64,000 nucleotides of DNA from Cyclobacterium qasimii M12-11B (GTDB taxonomy: Bacteria; Bacteroidota; Bacteroidia; Cytophagales; Cyclobacteriaceae). Each line of letters begins with the position of its first letter. Position 1 is the first letter of the stretch. Location of the stretch: NCBI RefSeq assembly GCF_000427295.1, contig NZ_ATNM01000099.1, forward strand, positions 1-64,000. Reading direction: 5' to 3'. The notes beneath the pieces are model-generated. The model was not told the DNA's origin and searched no databases. It saw only the letters and a program-made list of their open reading frames with translations. Made by a program: the position numbers and the translations under genes. Of the stretch, positions 28,532 through 38,122 are shown in pieces.

Positions 28532-30227
28532 GTCTGTTATGATAATAATACAATAAACTTATATCCTCCGTTACGATATTTCCTGCCTCATTTTTTTTGA
28601 GCGGTCTTTTGGCATGATACATCCCTACGTTTTGTAAGCCATGCTGAATAATCTCCTCTAGCCCAGCATTCATATGTGGCGCCATATGGACGGCACCTTC
28701 TTCCCTTAATTGCTGTATTCTCGCCAACACCAAACCACAAGCTTCTTTGAAGGTGTCATAGGGCAAGAAAAGATCCTCTTCAGGTAGCCTAAGCAAGCTG
28801 AAAAGATCCAGTTTGCTGTTCTGCTTTTTAAGCAGCCTGAATGCCGTAAAAGCCACTAGGTGGCTACTAAAAACCCTGTTTATTTTGTGGAATTCCTCCA
28901 CTATTCTTTTGCCTAATTTTTTACTGTATTCCTCTTCTCGTTGCAAATCTACATTTACCTTTCCGTCCACCATAAAATAGTCTTTGCAGTCTATGCTTCG
29001 ACCATGGGCATCTTTACTGTTTCCGTCAGTATCTACATAGTTGCCTAATATATCCATGGCTTTACCTATGGACACGGAAATATCTGATCCTTTTGTGAAG
29101 AATTTCACTAAGAATTTAGAGATTTTATACGAAGTAGAGAATTCATCAGACTCGCTGTAATATCGCTCTTGTCCGGTAAAATTTAAGTGTTCTTTTATCA
29201 GACTGGGGGCTTCAAGTACAAAATGGTAATTGATCGCTACTGGAACGATGAAAACCTTACCAAACTCAGTATCCCCTTTTTGATAATTGGCTCTTTGGGC
29301 TTCAATAGCCGTACTTAGTAAGCCAAGTTTAACTTTCGATTCAATATTTCCACTTCGGGAACGCGTGCCTCCGGGAAAAAACAGGCTGTGACAGCCAAAT
29401 TGAATGGCTTCTCTGGAATAAGTTTTCAAGGTTTCCAGGTAAACCTGATTTTTTTTACGTCTATCTACCTTATAAGCGCCCAGAGCATTCATAAAATAAG
29501 CGAATATCTGGATATTAAATAAATTTAGCCCTGCCCCATAAATGAAAGGTGGCAAGCCCAAAGTACTTATGGTCCAGCCTATAAGTATACTGTCTAGGTT
29601 ACTGAAATGAGTAGGTACCATCACTATGGTGCCCTTTGAAGCAAGTTCCCTGATTTGATCAGTTTCCCCTATGATCTGAATTTTATCCTGGAGCCGATAT
29701 TGATTGCTAAAAATCGATTTGAAGCCTTTGACTCTGGAAGTATTTAGCAATCGTGAAAAACCAAAAGACACAAATCTTTTGGTCATTTTATAATGACTGT
29801 GTTTGAAATTACTCGCAATCTCTTCCGCATATCTTCTGGTAATTCGAGTAAGCACTTCAAAGTACTCTTGCTTCTTTTTTTCATCCTCAATTTGTTGATC
29901 GGAATCCAATGCCAATAGCGCTGCTTTTACTTCTGCCCAAAACTCCTGCTCATCATCAGGATCAACCGCCCAAGAGTTTTGTTTGATCCGCATCCTTTCT
30001 TTAAAAAGCGTAATTTCCAACTCCTCTTTAAGCGCCTGTAACTGATTACCAGTAAGCCCTTTAATATTCCCCACACTCGACTCCACCACCTGTTGGATAA
30101 ATTCTTTACGGCTTTTACTTAGTTTTACCACAGGCCATTCATCCTTCTTGGGGAGGATCGGCTCATACTGGTGTTTAATATAGTCGTCGGTCAAGTTTAT
30201 GTCGTTTAGTTGTTCAAAGATAACCAA
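28500..30227 (-). CDS. Glycerolipid acyltransferase (PlsB/PlsC-like)
   Basis: About 575 residues, much longer than a plain PlsC (about 240). Acyltransferase block I is seen as PTHFSNLDSILIGW (HxxxxD, about residue 205) and block III as FFPGGTRSRSG (about residue 284). Block IV-like FIVPVAINYHFVLE follows. The large N- and C-terminal extensions recall PlsB-type enzymes, which put the first acyl chain on glycerol-3-phosphate, and this fits the overlapping gpsA. The listed start is TTG at 30227, but a promoter box overlaps it, so a later TTG (30194) is likely. No ATG lies near. Confidence 0.82.
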   Translation of the reverse strand: MVIFEQLNDINLTDDYIKHQYEPILPKKDEWPVVKLSKSRKEFIQQVVESSVGNIKGLTGNQLQALKEELEITLFKERMRIKQNSWAVDPDDEQEFWAEVKAALLALDSDQQIEDEKKKQEYFEVLTRITRRYAEEIASNFKHSHYKMTKRFVSFGFSRLLNTSRVKGFKSIFSNQYRLQDKIQIIGETDQIRELASKGTIVMVPTHFSNLDSILIGWTISTLGLPPFIYGAGLNLFNIQIFAYFMNALGAYKVDRRKKNQVYLETLKTYSREAIQFGCHSLFFPGGTRSRSGNIESKVKLGLLSTAIEAQRANYQKGDTEFGKVFIVPVAINYHFVLEAPSLIKEHLNFTGQERYYSESDEFSTSYKISKFLVKFFTKGSDISVSIGKAMDILGNYVDTDGNSKDAHGRSIDCKDYFMVDGKVNVDLQREEEYSKKLGKRIVEEFHKINRVFSSHLVAFTAFRLLKKQNSKLDLFSLLRLPEEDLFLPYDTFKEACGLVLARIQQLREEGAVHMAPHMNAGLEEIIQHGLQNVGMYHAKRPLKKNEAGNIVTEDISLLYYYHNRLDGYELEKII

Positions 30228-30257
30228 AAATAAAATTCATTAAACAGAATTATCAAT
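30225..30257 (-). promoter_or_regulatory. Promoter of the acyltransferase-gpsA operon
   Basis: On the minus strand TATTTTTG (30225-30232) matches TAnnTTTG, with ATTG 21 bases upstream (30254-30257) in the -33 position. Its position on top of the first TTG codon argues that translation starts further downstream. Confidence 0.5.
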
Positions 30258-30265
30258 TGAGCGGT

Positions 30266-30296
30266 TTTGTCAATGGTGGAATAGATTGTATTATTG
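30266..30296 (+). promoter_or_regulatory. Promoter of the polyprenyl synthase gene
   Basis: TTTG (30266-30269), a spacer of exactly 19 bases, and TATTATTG (30289-30296) match the Bacteroidota promoter with one mismatch in the -7 box. Transcription would start around 30303, upstream of the ATG at 30314 but downstream of the longer open frame's start at 30257. This decides the start codon. It is back to back with the acyltransferase promoter. Confidence 0.6.
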
Positions 30297-30313
30297 CATC
30301 ATCTAAAGGTCAA

Positions 30314-31289
30314 ATGAATCAGGATTTAAAGCAGATACAAGCCCCAATAGCCACCGAGATGGCTGATTTTGAGAAGAAATTTCGCACTTTCATGCAAAGT
30401 AAGGTGAAATTATTGGATCATATTACCCAATATATTGTCCGGAGAAAAGGAAAGCAAATGCGACCGATGTTTGTTTTCTTAACCGCAGGAGTAAGCGGCA
30501 ATATTTCAGAATCAACCTATAGAGGAGCGGCTTTAATAGAATTATTGCATACAGCCACCCTCGTACATGATGATGTGGTAGATGATGCCAATTACAGAAG
30601 AGGATTTTTCTCCATCAATGCTTTGTGGAAAAATAAAATCGCTGTCTTGGTAGGAGACTATTTGCTCTCCAGAGGCCTTTTACTTAGCGTGGACAACGGT
30701 GATTTTGAGCTACTTAAAATCGTTTCCAATGCGGTGCAAGAAATGAGTGAAGGGGAACTTTTACAAATCTCCAAAGCACGGAAACTCGACATTACTGAGG
30801 AGGTTTATTACACAATCATCCGTCAAAAAACTGCCAGTCTAATTGCCTCTTGTTGTGCTGTAGGGGCCGCTACTTCTGGCTCTTCTGAGGAAAACATTGA
30901 AAAGATGAGACTCTTTGGTGAAAAAGTTGGAATGGCATTCCAGATCAAAGATGATCTTTTTGATTATGGTGAAGATGTTGTCGGGAAACCTGTCGGTATT
31001 GATATCAAAGAGAAAAAAAATGACGCTCCCTCTCATATATGCACTCCAAAATGCCACATGGATTGACAAGAAAAAAATCATCTATAAGATTAGAAACAAA
31101 AGTGAGCACAAGGCCACCATTAATGAAATCATAGAATTTGTTAAAAAATCAGGTGGACTTGAATATGCTCAAAAAATAATGAACAATTATTACCAGGAAG
31201 CCCTAACCTTGTTAGAAAACTTCCCTGAGTCTCCATTCAAAAATTCTTTGACTACCTTGGTAACCTATACCATCGAAAGGAAAAAATAA
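30314..31289 (+). CDS. Polyprenyl diphosphate synthase (frameshifted)
   Basis: Elongates farnesyl diphosphate to a C35-C45 chain for menaquinone (IspB/HepT type). Both Asp-rich motifs are visible: LVHDDVVDD and KDDLFDYGED. GKQMRPMFVFL near the start binds the diphosphate. The frame breaks in the A8 run 31013-31020; removing one A continues IKEKKMTLPLIYALQ and the C-terminal helices to NSLTTLVTYTIERKK. The reconstructed length is about 324 residues, normal for the family. The KKMTLPLIYAL sequence is the expected region after the second motif, so this is one gene, not two. Confidence 0.9.
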
Positions 31290-31538
31290 CCCTTAATTCT
31301 GCTTTTCCGGAAAAACACTGGGATTTTACGGGAATTTATCCCACTTAAAAATCAATCAAATAAATTAACTTTTTTTATCGGTTGAAATACCTTCAAAATC
31401 TAGCTTTAAAGGGATATTGCCTGCGATTTCCCAATGATTACCTACTGATTCATAGCCAATTGGATCAGGGCACCACTACTGTTTATTTTTTAAAAAATAA
31501 TTGTGTTTCTAGTTAGTATTAGATACTTTTATAGCAAT

Positions 31539-31573
31539 GTGGTAAAAAGTGGGGCAAAGTGGTAAAAAGTGTT
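31539..31573 (+). promoter_or_regulatory. MraZ operator (10-bp direct repeats)
   Basis: Four GTG-starting boxes occur at exact 10-base intervals: GTGGT (31539), GTGGG (31549), GTGGT (31559) and a weaker GTGTT (31569), separated by A-rich 5-base spacers. Known MraZ sites are TGGGN-type repeats with 5-base spacers upstream of mraZ, so this should be the autoregulatory operator of the dcw cluster. It covers the region just upstream of the -7 box, which fits repression. Confidence 0.85.
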
Positions 31574-31584
31574 TAGCTATTTAC

Positions 31585-31592
31585 TACTTTTG
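31585..31592 (+). promoter_or_regulatory. -7 box of the dcw promoter
   Basis: TACTTTTG matches TAnnTTTG exactly and lies 25 bases before the mraZ ATG. The -33 position falls inside the MraZ boxes and has no clear TTTG, suggesting a promoter tuned by the regulator. Confidence 0.6.
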
Positions 31593-31617
31593 TATCCAGT
31601 AATCAGGCAGAACAGAT

Positions 31618-32067
31618 ATGGCATCATTTACCGGAGAATTTGAGTGTAAATTGGATGCCAAGGGCAGGTTGGTATTGCCTTCAAAAATGAAGGCTTTAAT
31701 CCCTGAGTCCTTGGGTCAGGAAATGATGCTGCGCAAAGGTTTGGAACCATGTCTTGAATTGATACCAATGGTCGAAGTAAAAAAAGACCATAATAAACTC
31801 GCCAGCCTGGATGACACGGATGATGATGTAAGGTTTTTCAAAAGGTCCTTTTTCAGGAGGGAGTCTACGGTAGATTTAGATGCTACTGGCAGGTTTGTGA
31901 TTAGCAAAACCATGCTACGCCACGCTGAATTGGAGAGAGAGGCCATCGTGATTGGTATAGGTACAAAAATAGAGATTTGGAACCCAGAATGCTATGAAGC
32001 ATTCATGTGTAAAGAAGAGAAAAGGTTCAGTGATTTAAACAAAAAATTCTTAGGTAAAAGTGCATAA
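31618..32067 (+). CDS. mraZ: Transcriptional regulator MraZ
   Basis: 149 residues, two AbrB-like MraZ domains. The first begins FTGEFECKLDAKGRLVLPSKMK and the second carries RRESTVDLDATGRFVISKTM. Each has the DxxGR turn that contacts DNA. MraZ forms a ring and represses or tunes the dcw operon by binding repeats in front of its own gene, which are present here. First gene of the cluster; rsmH starts inside its end (8-base overlap). Confidence 0.95.
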   Translation: MASFTGEFECKLDAKGRLVLPSKMKALIPESLGQEMMLRKGLEPCLELIPMVEVKKDHNKLASLDDTDDDVRFFKRSFFRRESTVDLDATGRFVISKTMLRHAELEREAIVIGIGTKIEIWNPECYEAFMCKEEKRFSDLNKKFLGKSA

Positions 32068-32965
32068 TACAGCCTACCATATTCCCGTAATGCTCGAAGA
32101 ATGCCTGTCAGGGTTAAACATCGACCCCAATGGTACTTATATAGATTTGACTTTTGGAGGAGGGGGGCATTCCCGTGAAATCCTGAAAAAGCTCGACAAG
32201 GGACACTTGTATGGTTTTGACCAAGATCCAGATGCCGAAAAAAATGCTCCAGATGATGAAAATTTCACTTTCGTCATGGCCAATTTCCGGGATTTACGCA
32301 GGTATCTTAAAATCTATGGCGTAGACAAAGTAGATGGCATCCTGGCTGATTTGGGCGTTTCCTCTCACCAGATAGATGAACCCTCAAGGGGTTTTTCGAC
32401 CAGGTTTGAAGGCAAGCTGGATATGCGAATGAGCCAATCAGGAGACCTATCTGCCGACACTATATTGAACACTTATGAAGAGGAAGCGCTTCATAAAATT
32501 TTTGGTATTTATGGAGAGATAAGAAATGCAAAAACGCTAGCTAGAGCCATCGTTTCCGCCAGAGCCAATGTCCCATTTGAGTCCATTCAGGAGTTTAAAA
32601 TTCTTTTAGATAAATATGCTCCCCGTGGCAAATATGCAAAATATTCCGCGCAGGTTTTTCAGGCCCTCCGCATCGAGGTAAACCAGGAAATGCTTGCTTT
32701 GGAGGAAATGTTGGAACAAAGCACCAAGCTTTTGAAAAGTGAAGGTAGACTTGTAATCATGAGTTACCATTCCCTGGAAGACCGCATGGTTAAAAACATT
32801 ATGACCAAGGGCAAACTTCATGGAGACCTTGAAAAGGATTTTTATGGCAACCCCATCAGACCCCTTGAACCAGTAAGCAAAAAGCCAATAGTGGCAGATC
32901 AAGAAGAGATCGAAACCAATAAAAGAGCCAGAAGTGCCAAATTGAGGATAGCAAAAAAACTTTGA
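32060..32965 (+). CDS. rsmH: 16S rRNA (cytosine(1402)-N(4))-methyltransferase
   Basis: 301 residues. It methylates N4 of C1402 in 16S rRNA, using SAM. Seen: HIPVMLEECLSGL at the start, the SAM motif DLTFGGGGHSREIL, DGILADLGVSSHQID, FSTRFEGKLDMRM, then ALRIEVNQEM and VIMSYHSLEDRMVKN, all standard for RsmH/MraW. GTG start at 32060, overlapping mraZ by 8 bases. Complete. Confidence 0.96.
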   Translation: MHNTAYHIPVMLEECLSGLNIDPNGTYIDLTFGGGGHSREILKKLDKGHLYGFDQDPDAEKNAPDDENFTFVMANFRDLRRYLKIYGVDKVDGILADLGVSSHQIDEPSRGFSTRFEGKLDMRMSQSGDLSADTILNTYEEEALHKIFGIYGEIRNAKTLARAIVSARANVPFESIQEFKILLDKYAPRGKYAKYSAQVFQALRIEVNQEMLALEEMLEQSTKLLKSEGRLVIMSYHSLEDRMVKNIMTKGKLHGDLEKDFYGNPIRPLEPVSKKPIVADQEEIETNKRARSAKLRIAKKL

Positions 32966-32967
32966 TC

Positions 32968-33348
32968 ATGGGAAGAAACAGCTTTAAAAGTCCGATCAAA
33001 TCGTCAAGGGACCAGAAGAAATCCAGGTTCAATCCTTTTGCCTTTATTGAGCAAAAGCTGGACATCAGTGCGCTCATTGGTGAGAGTGTTCCTGTAAAAT
33101 TTGTGCTGCCTCTTTTGTACGCTTCCTTTTTGGCTATGGTATATATCTGGAGCAATTATAAGGCGGAGAACACCATTAGAAAAATTGACCGAATTCAGCA
33201 GGAAGTTGAAGACCTGCGCGCAGATGTGACCACTTTGGAAGCAGAGTACATGTATGCTAGTAAACAATCTGAAGTAGCAAAAAAAATTCAGCCCTTGGGC
33301 ATCGTTGAAATAGAAGAGCCACCACAGAAAATAATATTGGAGAAGTGA
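32968..33348 (+). CDS. ftsL: FtsL-like cell division protein
   Basis: About 126 residues from the ATG at 32968, two bases after the rsmH stop; a TTG at 32962 overlapping that stop is also possible. A basic cytoplasmic head of about 45 residues is followed by one membrane helix (FVLPLLYASFLAMVYIW) and a short periplasmic coiled coil (KIDRIQQEVEDLRADVTTLE). This is the FtsL layout in the FtsL position between rsmH and ftsI. Sequence identity in this family is low, so the call rests on architecture and order. FtsL links FtsQ and FtsB to FtsW and FtsI. Confidence 0.82.
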   Translation: MGRNSFKSPIKSSRDQKKSRFNPFAFIEQKLDISALIGESVPVKFVLPLLYASFLAMVYIWSNYKAENTIRKIDRIQQEVEDLRADVTTLEAEYMYASKQSEVAKKIQPLGIVEIEEPPQKIILEK

Positions 33349-35446
33349 ATATCAAAAAATCCATATTGCTCCGTGTAAGGCTTTCCTTTTTGGCAGTTTT
33401 GCTTATTGCCTGTTCTATTTTTTATAGAATAGGTCATATTCAAATGGCCGAGGGTGATAAATGGCGCCAATTATCCGAGGACATCAATCTAAAATACAGA
33501 CCTGTAAAAGCCACAAGAGGCAATATCTACGGCACAGAAGGAAGTTTACTGGCCACTAGCCTCCCTTTTTATAGGGTAGCCATTGATCCTTCTATTGACA
33601 AGAGTACTGACTGGAAAGCTAGTTTTGATTCTCTCGCAAGGAATTTGTCAGCTTTCTATAAGGATCGATCAGCGAATGCCTACAAAAGAATGATTCTCGA
33701 TGCCCGTAACGATGGAAAAAAGTACCTGATTTTAAATAGGCACCAAATTAATTATCAGGAAAAAATTGTCATGTCCAATTGGCCTGTCTTCAAAAAAGGA
33801 AGAATGGGGGGTGGTGTGATTTTCGAGAAAATTGACAAACGATATCGCCCATTTAAAAATTTAGCCGGAAGAACAATCGGTTTTTTAAATGAAGACCAAT
33901 ATGGCGTCGGTCTGGAATACAGCTTTAATGAATACTTGCAAGGAAGAAACGGGGAAGCCCTGTTTCAAAAAATTGTGGGTGGAAGCTGGAAACCATTGCA
34001 CGATGCTGATGACATTAAACCAACCGATGGGTTTGATATTGTTACCACACTGGATGTTAATATTCAAGATGTAGCAGAATCTGTTTTATTGAGGCAATTA
34101 ATCAGCAAGGATGCTGCTTTTGGTTCAGTGATTGTAATGGAAGTGGCCACGGGTCATATCAAAGCCATTGCTAACCTTGAAAAAACCAACAATCTTATGG
34201 TTACGGCGAGTATTATAATTATGCAGTCGGGGAACAAGGTTTAACAGAGCCGGGCTCAACTTTCAAGTTGCTTTCTATGATGGCCTTATTGGAAGAAGGA
34301 AAGATCAATTTAAACGATAGTATCGATACTGGAGATGGTGTTTATAAATTTTATGATCGATACATGAGAGATGCAAAACGCGGAGGGTATGGAATGCTCA
34401 CTGTTCGTGATGTGTTTGAGAAATCGTCTAATGTAGGCGTCTCTAAAATGGTGGAAGAACATTTTGGCCATCAACCTCAGCGTTTCATCGATTACATTGA
34501 GAAAGCCAATTTGGACAAGCCACTTGGATTTCAATTGAAGGGCGAAGGAATTCCTTATTTCAAAAACCCTAATGATAAAAACTGGTACGGAACTACCCTT
34601 CCTTGGATGTCTATAGGTTATGAATTAAAGATCACCCCTTTGCAAACATTGGCTTTTTATAATGCCATTGCAAATGGTGGCGACATGGTAAGGCCCATGA
34701 TTGTGAAGCAGATTTCCAGAGGAAATACCATTGAAAAGGAATTTAAAACAGAAACATTGTCACGAAATATCGCTTCTAAAAAGACAATTAAACTCCTTCA
34801 GGAATTGCTTCAAGGAGTAGTAGATAGAGGAACTGCTCGAAACATTGCTACTGATACTTATTCCATTGCAGGTAAAACTGGCACTGCCCAAAAATTAATA
34901 AATGGGAGATACACCCAAAAGTACTATACTTCATTTGCTGGTTATTTCCCAGCAGATCAACCGAAATACAGTGCCATCGTGGTCATTGACAGTCCCAAAG
35001 GGTACAATGCTTATGGAGGAGATATTTCTGCTCCGGTTTTTAAGGAAATCGCTGATAAAATTTATGCGCAAGACATGAATATCCAGGAAATGGATAAAAA
35101 CGATTTCCAACGGGTAAACAACGATGAATTCCCTTATATAAGGGCAGGAAAAGCGGAGGAGTTGCAAATGATTTGTAACAGCATGGGCATCTCCAATCAT
35201 TACGCAGGAAACAATACTTGGGTACAATCAAGCATTTCTAACAAGTCCATTCAATGGGTGAGCAATGCAGTTGAAAAGCCTGTAGTACCGGATGTTATCG
35301 GCATGACATTAAGAGATGCCCTATATATACTAGAAAATAAAGGGCTTAGAGTACAGTTCTCTGGTACAGGAAGGGTAAGTACCCAATCCTTAACCAAAGG
35401 AACTGCCTACAAAAGCGACCAAATCATAAAATTATCATTGAGTTGA
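33345..35446 (+). CDS. ftsI: Penicillin-binding protein FtsI (PBP3), frameshifted
   Basis: Septal peptidoglycan transpeptidase. Membrane anchor near residues 8-28, then the PBP dimerisation domain (RGNIYGTEGSLLATS). The frame breaks in the A6 run 34180-34185; with one A restored it reads SYGYGEYYNYAVGEQGLTEP and then GSTFK. The catalytic Ser codon (34256-34258) lies in the part that neither single frame covers with a start codon. SSN (in FEKSSNVGVSKM) and KTG (AGKTGTAQ) follow, and a C-terminal PASTA-like segment (VVPDVIGMTLRDALYILENK) ends it. About 700 residues, normal for Bacteroidota. GTG start, overlapping ftsL by 4 bases. Confidence 0.93.
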
Positions 35447-36909
35447 GCCAACAATTAAAGGACATATTGTACAAAGTTTCGCTGGTTTCTACCAAGGGGA
35501 ATATGGAAGTGGAAATCACGCAACTGACATTTGACAGTAGAAACGTCAGTGAAGGAGCCGCTTTCATCGCTATCCAGGGAACCCAAGTGGACGGTCATGC
35601 CTATATTGAAAAAGCCATAACAAAAGGAGCCAAAGCGATTGTTTGTGAGCATCTTCCAGAAAACTTGAAGGAAGGGATCACTTACGTGCAAGTAGTAAAT
35701 GCTTCAAGATCTATGGGTTTGATGGCTGCCAACTTTTACGACCATCCTTCAGACAAAATAAAAATAGTAGCGGTGACGGGTACCAATGGTAAAACCACCA
35801 CAGTAACCTTATTGCACCAGCTTTATACAGAACTGGGCTATTCTGCCGGTTTGATATCTACTGTTGAGAATAAAATTAAAGAGGAGATAATCCCTGCAAG
35901 TCATACCACACCAGATACCATTTCAATCAATGAACTGCTGGTCAAAATGCTTGAGGAAGGTTGTACCCATTGCTTCATGGAAGCCAGTTCTCATGCCATT
36001 GTACAGGAAAGGACGGCGGGATTAAAATTTGCCGGAGCATTGTTCACTAACCTATCCCATGACCACCTGGATTATCATGGGGACTTTGACCATTATATCA
36101 AGGCAAAGAAAAAACTCTTTGACGAATTGCCAAAGGATGCTTTTGCATTGGTGAATGCGGATGATAAAAGAGGCTTGGTCATGCTTCAGAATTCCAAAGC
36201 AAGGCACTATACCTTTGCTTTGAAGTATCCAGCAGATTTTAAAGCCCGAATTATAGACAATTCTATTCAAGGCCTTGAAATGGACCTGGACGGGAAATCC
36301 GTTTGGTTTAGACTAACAGGCGAATTCAATGCTTACAACCTTTTAGGGGTATTGGGCATTGCCCAGCTTCTTGGAGAAAATGAGGAAGAAGTATTACGTC
36401 AGCTCTCAATGCTAAAAGGAGCTGTTGGCAGGTTTGATCTTTTGGTTCAAAATGGCATCACGGCTATAATCGATTATGCGCATACACCTGATGCACTTGA
36501 AAACGTATTAAAAACGATCCAAAAACTCCGTACTGGAACAGAAACCCTCATCACAGTAGTAGGCTGCGGTGGCAACAGGGATGTCACGAAAAGGCCTATA
36601 ATGGCCAAAATCGCTTGCAAATTCAGTAATAAGGTCATCCTTACCTCTGACAATCCAAGAGATGAGGAGCCAATGGCCATCATTAAGGATATGGAGGCAG
36701 GCCTAAGCCCAATAGACCAAAGGAAAGTGCTTTCAATTGAAGACAGAAAATCTGCTATTAAAACAGCTTGCCACCTATTACAACCTGGGGACATTGTATT
36801 GATCGCAGGAAAGGGCCATGAAACGTACCAGGAAATAAAGGGGGTAAAACATCCTTTTGACGACAAAAAAATAGTTAGTGAACTTTTAAAGCTTTTATTC
36901 AAGGATTAA
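35443..36909 (+). CDS. murE: UDP-MurNAc-tripeptide ligase MurE
   Basis: 488 residues. Adds the third stem residue to UDP-MurNAc-Ala-Glu. The ATP loop is [14 protein letters not shown], with [13 protein letters not shown] and [19 protein letters not shown] as further Mur-ligase marks. The motif DNPR ([10 protein letters not shown]) is the known signature of meso-diaminopimelate specificity, so the wall should be of the mDAP type. TTG start inside a TTGA overlap with the ftsI stop. Confidence 0.95.
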   Translation: MSQQLKDILYKVSLVSTKGNMEVEITQLTFDSRNVSEGAAFIAIQGTQVDGHAYIEKAITKGAKAIVCEHLPENLKEGITYVQVVNASRSMGLMAANFYDHPSDKIKIVAVTGTNGKTTTVTLLHQLYTELGYSAGLISTVENKIKEEIIPASHTTPDTISINELLVKMLEEGCTHCFMEASSHAIVQERTAGLKFAGALFTNLSHDHLDYHGDFDHYIKAKKKLFDELPKDAFALVNADDKRGLVMLQNSKARHYTFALKYPADFKARIIDNSIQGLEMDLDGKSVWFRLTGEFNAYNLLGVLGIAQLLGENEEEVLRQLSMLKGAVGRFDLLVQNGITAIIDYAHTPDALENVLKTIQKLRTGTETLITVVGCGGNRDVTKRPIMAKIACKFSNKVILTSDNPRDEEPMAIIKDMEAGLSPIDQRKVLSIEDRKSAIKTACHLLQPGDIVLIAGKGHETYQEIKGVKHPFDDKKIVSELLKLLFKD

Positions 36910-36910
36910 G

Positions 36911-38122
36911 ATGCTGTACCACCTTTTTGACTATATCGACCAAACATTTGATTTCCCTGGAGCAGGTGTATTTAAATACATTTCTTTCAGGGCAGGCATG
37001 GCAGCATTGTTTTCCCTGTTGATCACCATCACTTTGGGTAAAACCATTATTGATTGGATCAGAAAAAAATCTATTGGGGAAACGGTAAGAGAACTTGGCC
37101 TTCAGGGGCAATTGGAAAAAAAGGGCACTCCTACAATGGGAGGAGTCATGATCATGGCTGCCATTGTTATCCCTACCCTTCTTTTTGCCAATATTTTTAA
37201 TATTTACATCATTCTTTTGCTGGTAACGACCCTATGGTTGGGAGCCATTGGTTTCCTGGATGATTATATCAAAGTATTCAGAAAGAATAAAGAAGGCCTT
37301 GCTGGGAAATTTAAAATTGTTGGTCAGGTCGGAATTGGTATTATCGTAGGCACCACCCTCTATTTCCATGAGGATGTAGTGGTGAGGGAATTTCACGACA
37401 GTGTTTCTATAGAAGAAGGAACCGTGGCAACGCCCTCTTTTGAGGATGTTAAGTCCATGAAGACAACGATTCCTTTCCTCAAAAACAATGAGCTAAACTA
37501 TGATGTGGTTTTCGGTTTTCTGGGAGAAAACTTAACCCCATTTCTCTATATCCTATTGGTAATATTTGTGGTTACAGCAGTTTCTAATGGAGCAAATATT
37601 ACGGATGGAATTGATGGATTAGCGGCAGGCACTTCGGCAATAATAGGCTTAACCATAGCCATTTATGCCTATATCAGTGGCAATGTCATATTCTCCCAAT
37701 ACCTAAATGTAATGTTTATTCCCAACTCTGGAGAGCTGGTGATTTTCTGCTCTGCATTTGTGGGGGCATGCGTTGGCTTTTTATGGTACAACTCTTACCC
37801 TGCACAAGTCTTTATGGGTGATACAGGAAGTCTCATGATAGGTGGTGTGATAGCCGTGCTATCCCTGACCTTAAGAAAGGAATTGCTCCTCCCAATATTG
37901 TGTGGAATCTTTCTTATCGAATTGCTATCTGTCATTATTCAAGTAGGTTACTTTAAATACACAAGAAAAAAATATGGTGAGGGAAGAAGGGTCTTTTTGA
38001 TGTCTCCTTTACACCACCATTATCAGAAAAAAAATATACCTGAAGCCAAAATAACTGTTCGTTTTTGGATTTTGGGAATTTTGTTTGCCATCATGGCATT
38101 GGCAACATTAAAATTAAGGTAA
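36911..38122 (+). CDS. mraY: Phospho-MurNAc-pentapeptide transferase MraY
   Basis: 403 residues, about ten membrane helices. Moves phospho-MurNAc-pentapeptide onto undecaprenyl phosphate to make lipid I. Seen: [15 protein letters not shown], the Asp pair in [31 protein letters not shown] and [12 protein letters not shown], plus [11 protein letters not shown]. An extra segment around residues 155-200 ([13 protein letters not shown]...) is longer than in E. coli, as is usual in Bacteroidota. ATG one base after murE. Confidence 0.96.
   Translation: MLYHLFDYIDQTFDFPGAGVFKYISFRAGMAALFSLLITITLGKTIIDWIRKKSIGETVRELGLQGQLEKKGTPTMGGVMIMAAIVIPTLLFANIFNIYIILLLVTTLWLGAIGFLDDYIKVFRKNKEGLAGKFKIVGQVGIGIIVGTTLYFHEDVVVREFHDSVSIEEGTVATPSFEDVKSMKTTIPFLKNNELNYDVVFGFLGENLTPFLYILLVIFVVTAVSNGANITDGIDGLAAGTSAIIGLTIAIYAYISGNVIFSQYLNVMFIPNSGELVIFCSAFVGACVGFLWYNSYPAQVFMGDTGSLMIGGVIAVLSLTLRKELLLPILCGIFLIELLSVIIQVGYFKYTRKKYGEGRRVFLMSPLHHHYQKKNIPEAKITVRFWILGILFAIMALATLKLR

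Larger units (their letters stand above)
31290..31617. other. Intergenic region before the dcw cluster
   Basis: 328 bases. The right part holds the MraZ operator (31539-31573) and a -7 box (31585-31592). The left 250 bases are AT-rich, and I see no gene, terminator or RNA element there. Confidence 0.6.

Noticed and set aside
30915-31289. Separate 124-codon gene after the polyprenyl synthase
   Set aside because: Its first part is the wrong frame of the synthase, and its second part is the synthase C-terminus reached by one base shift.
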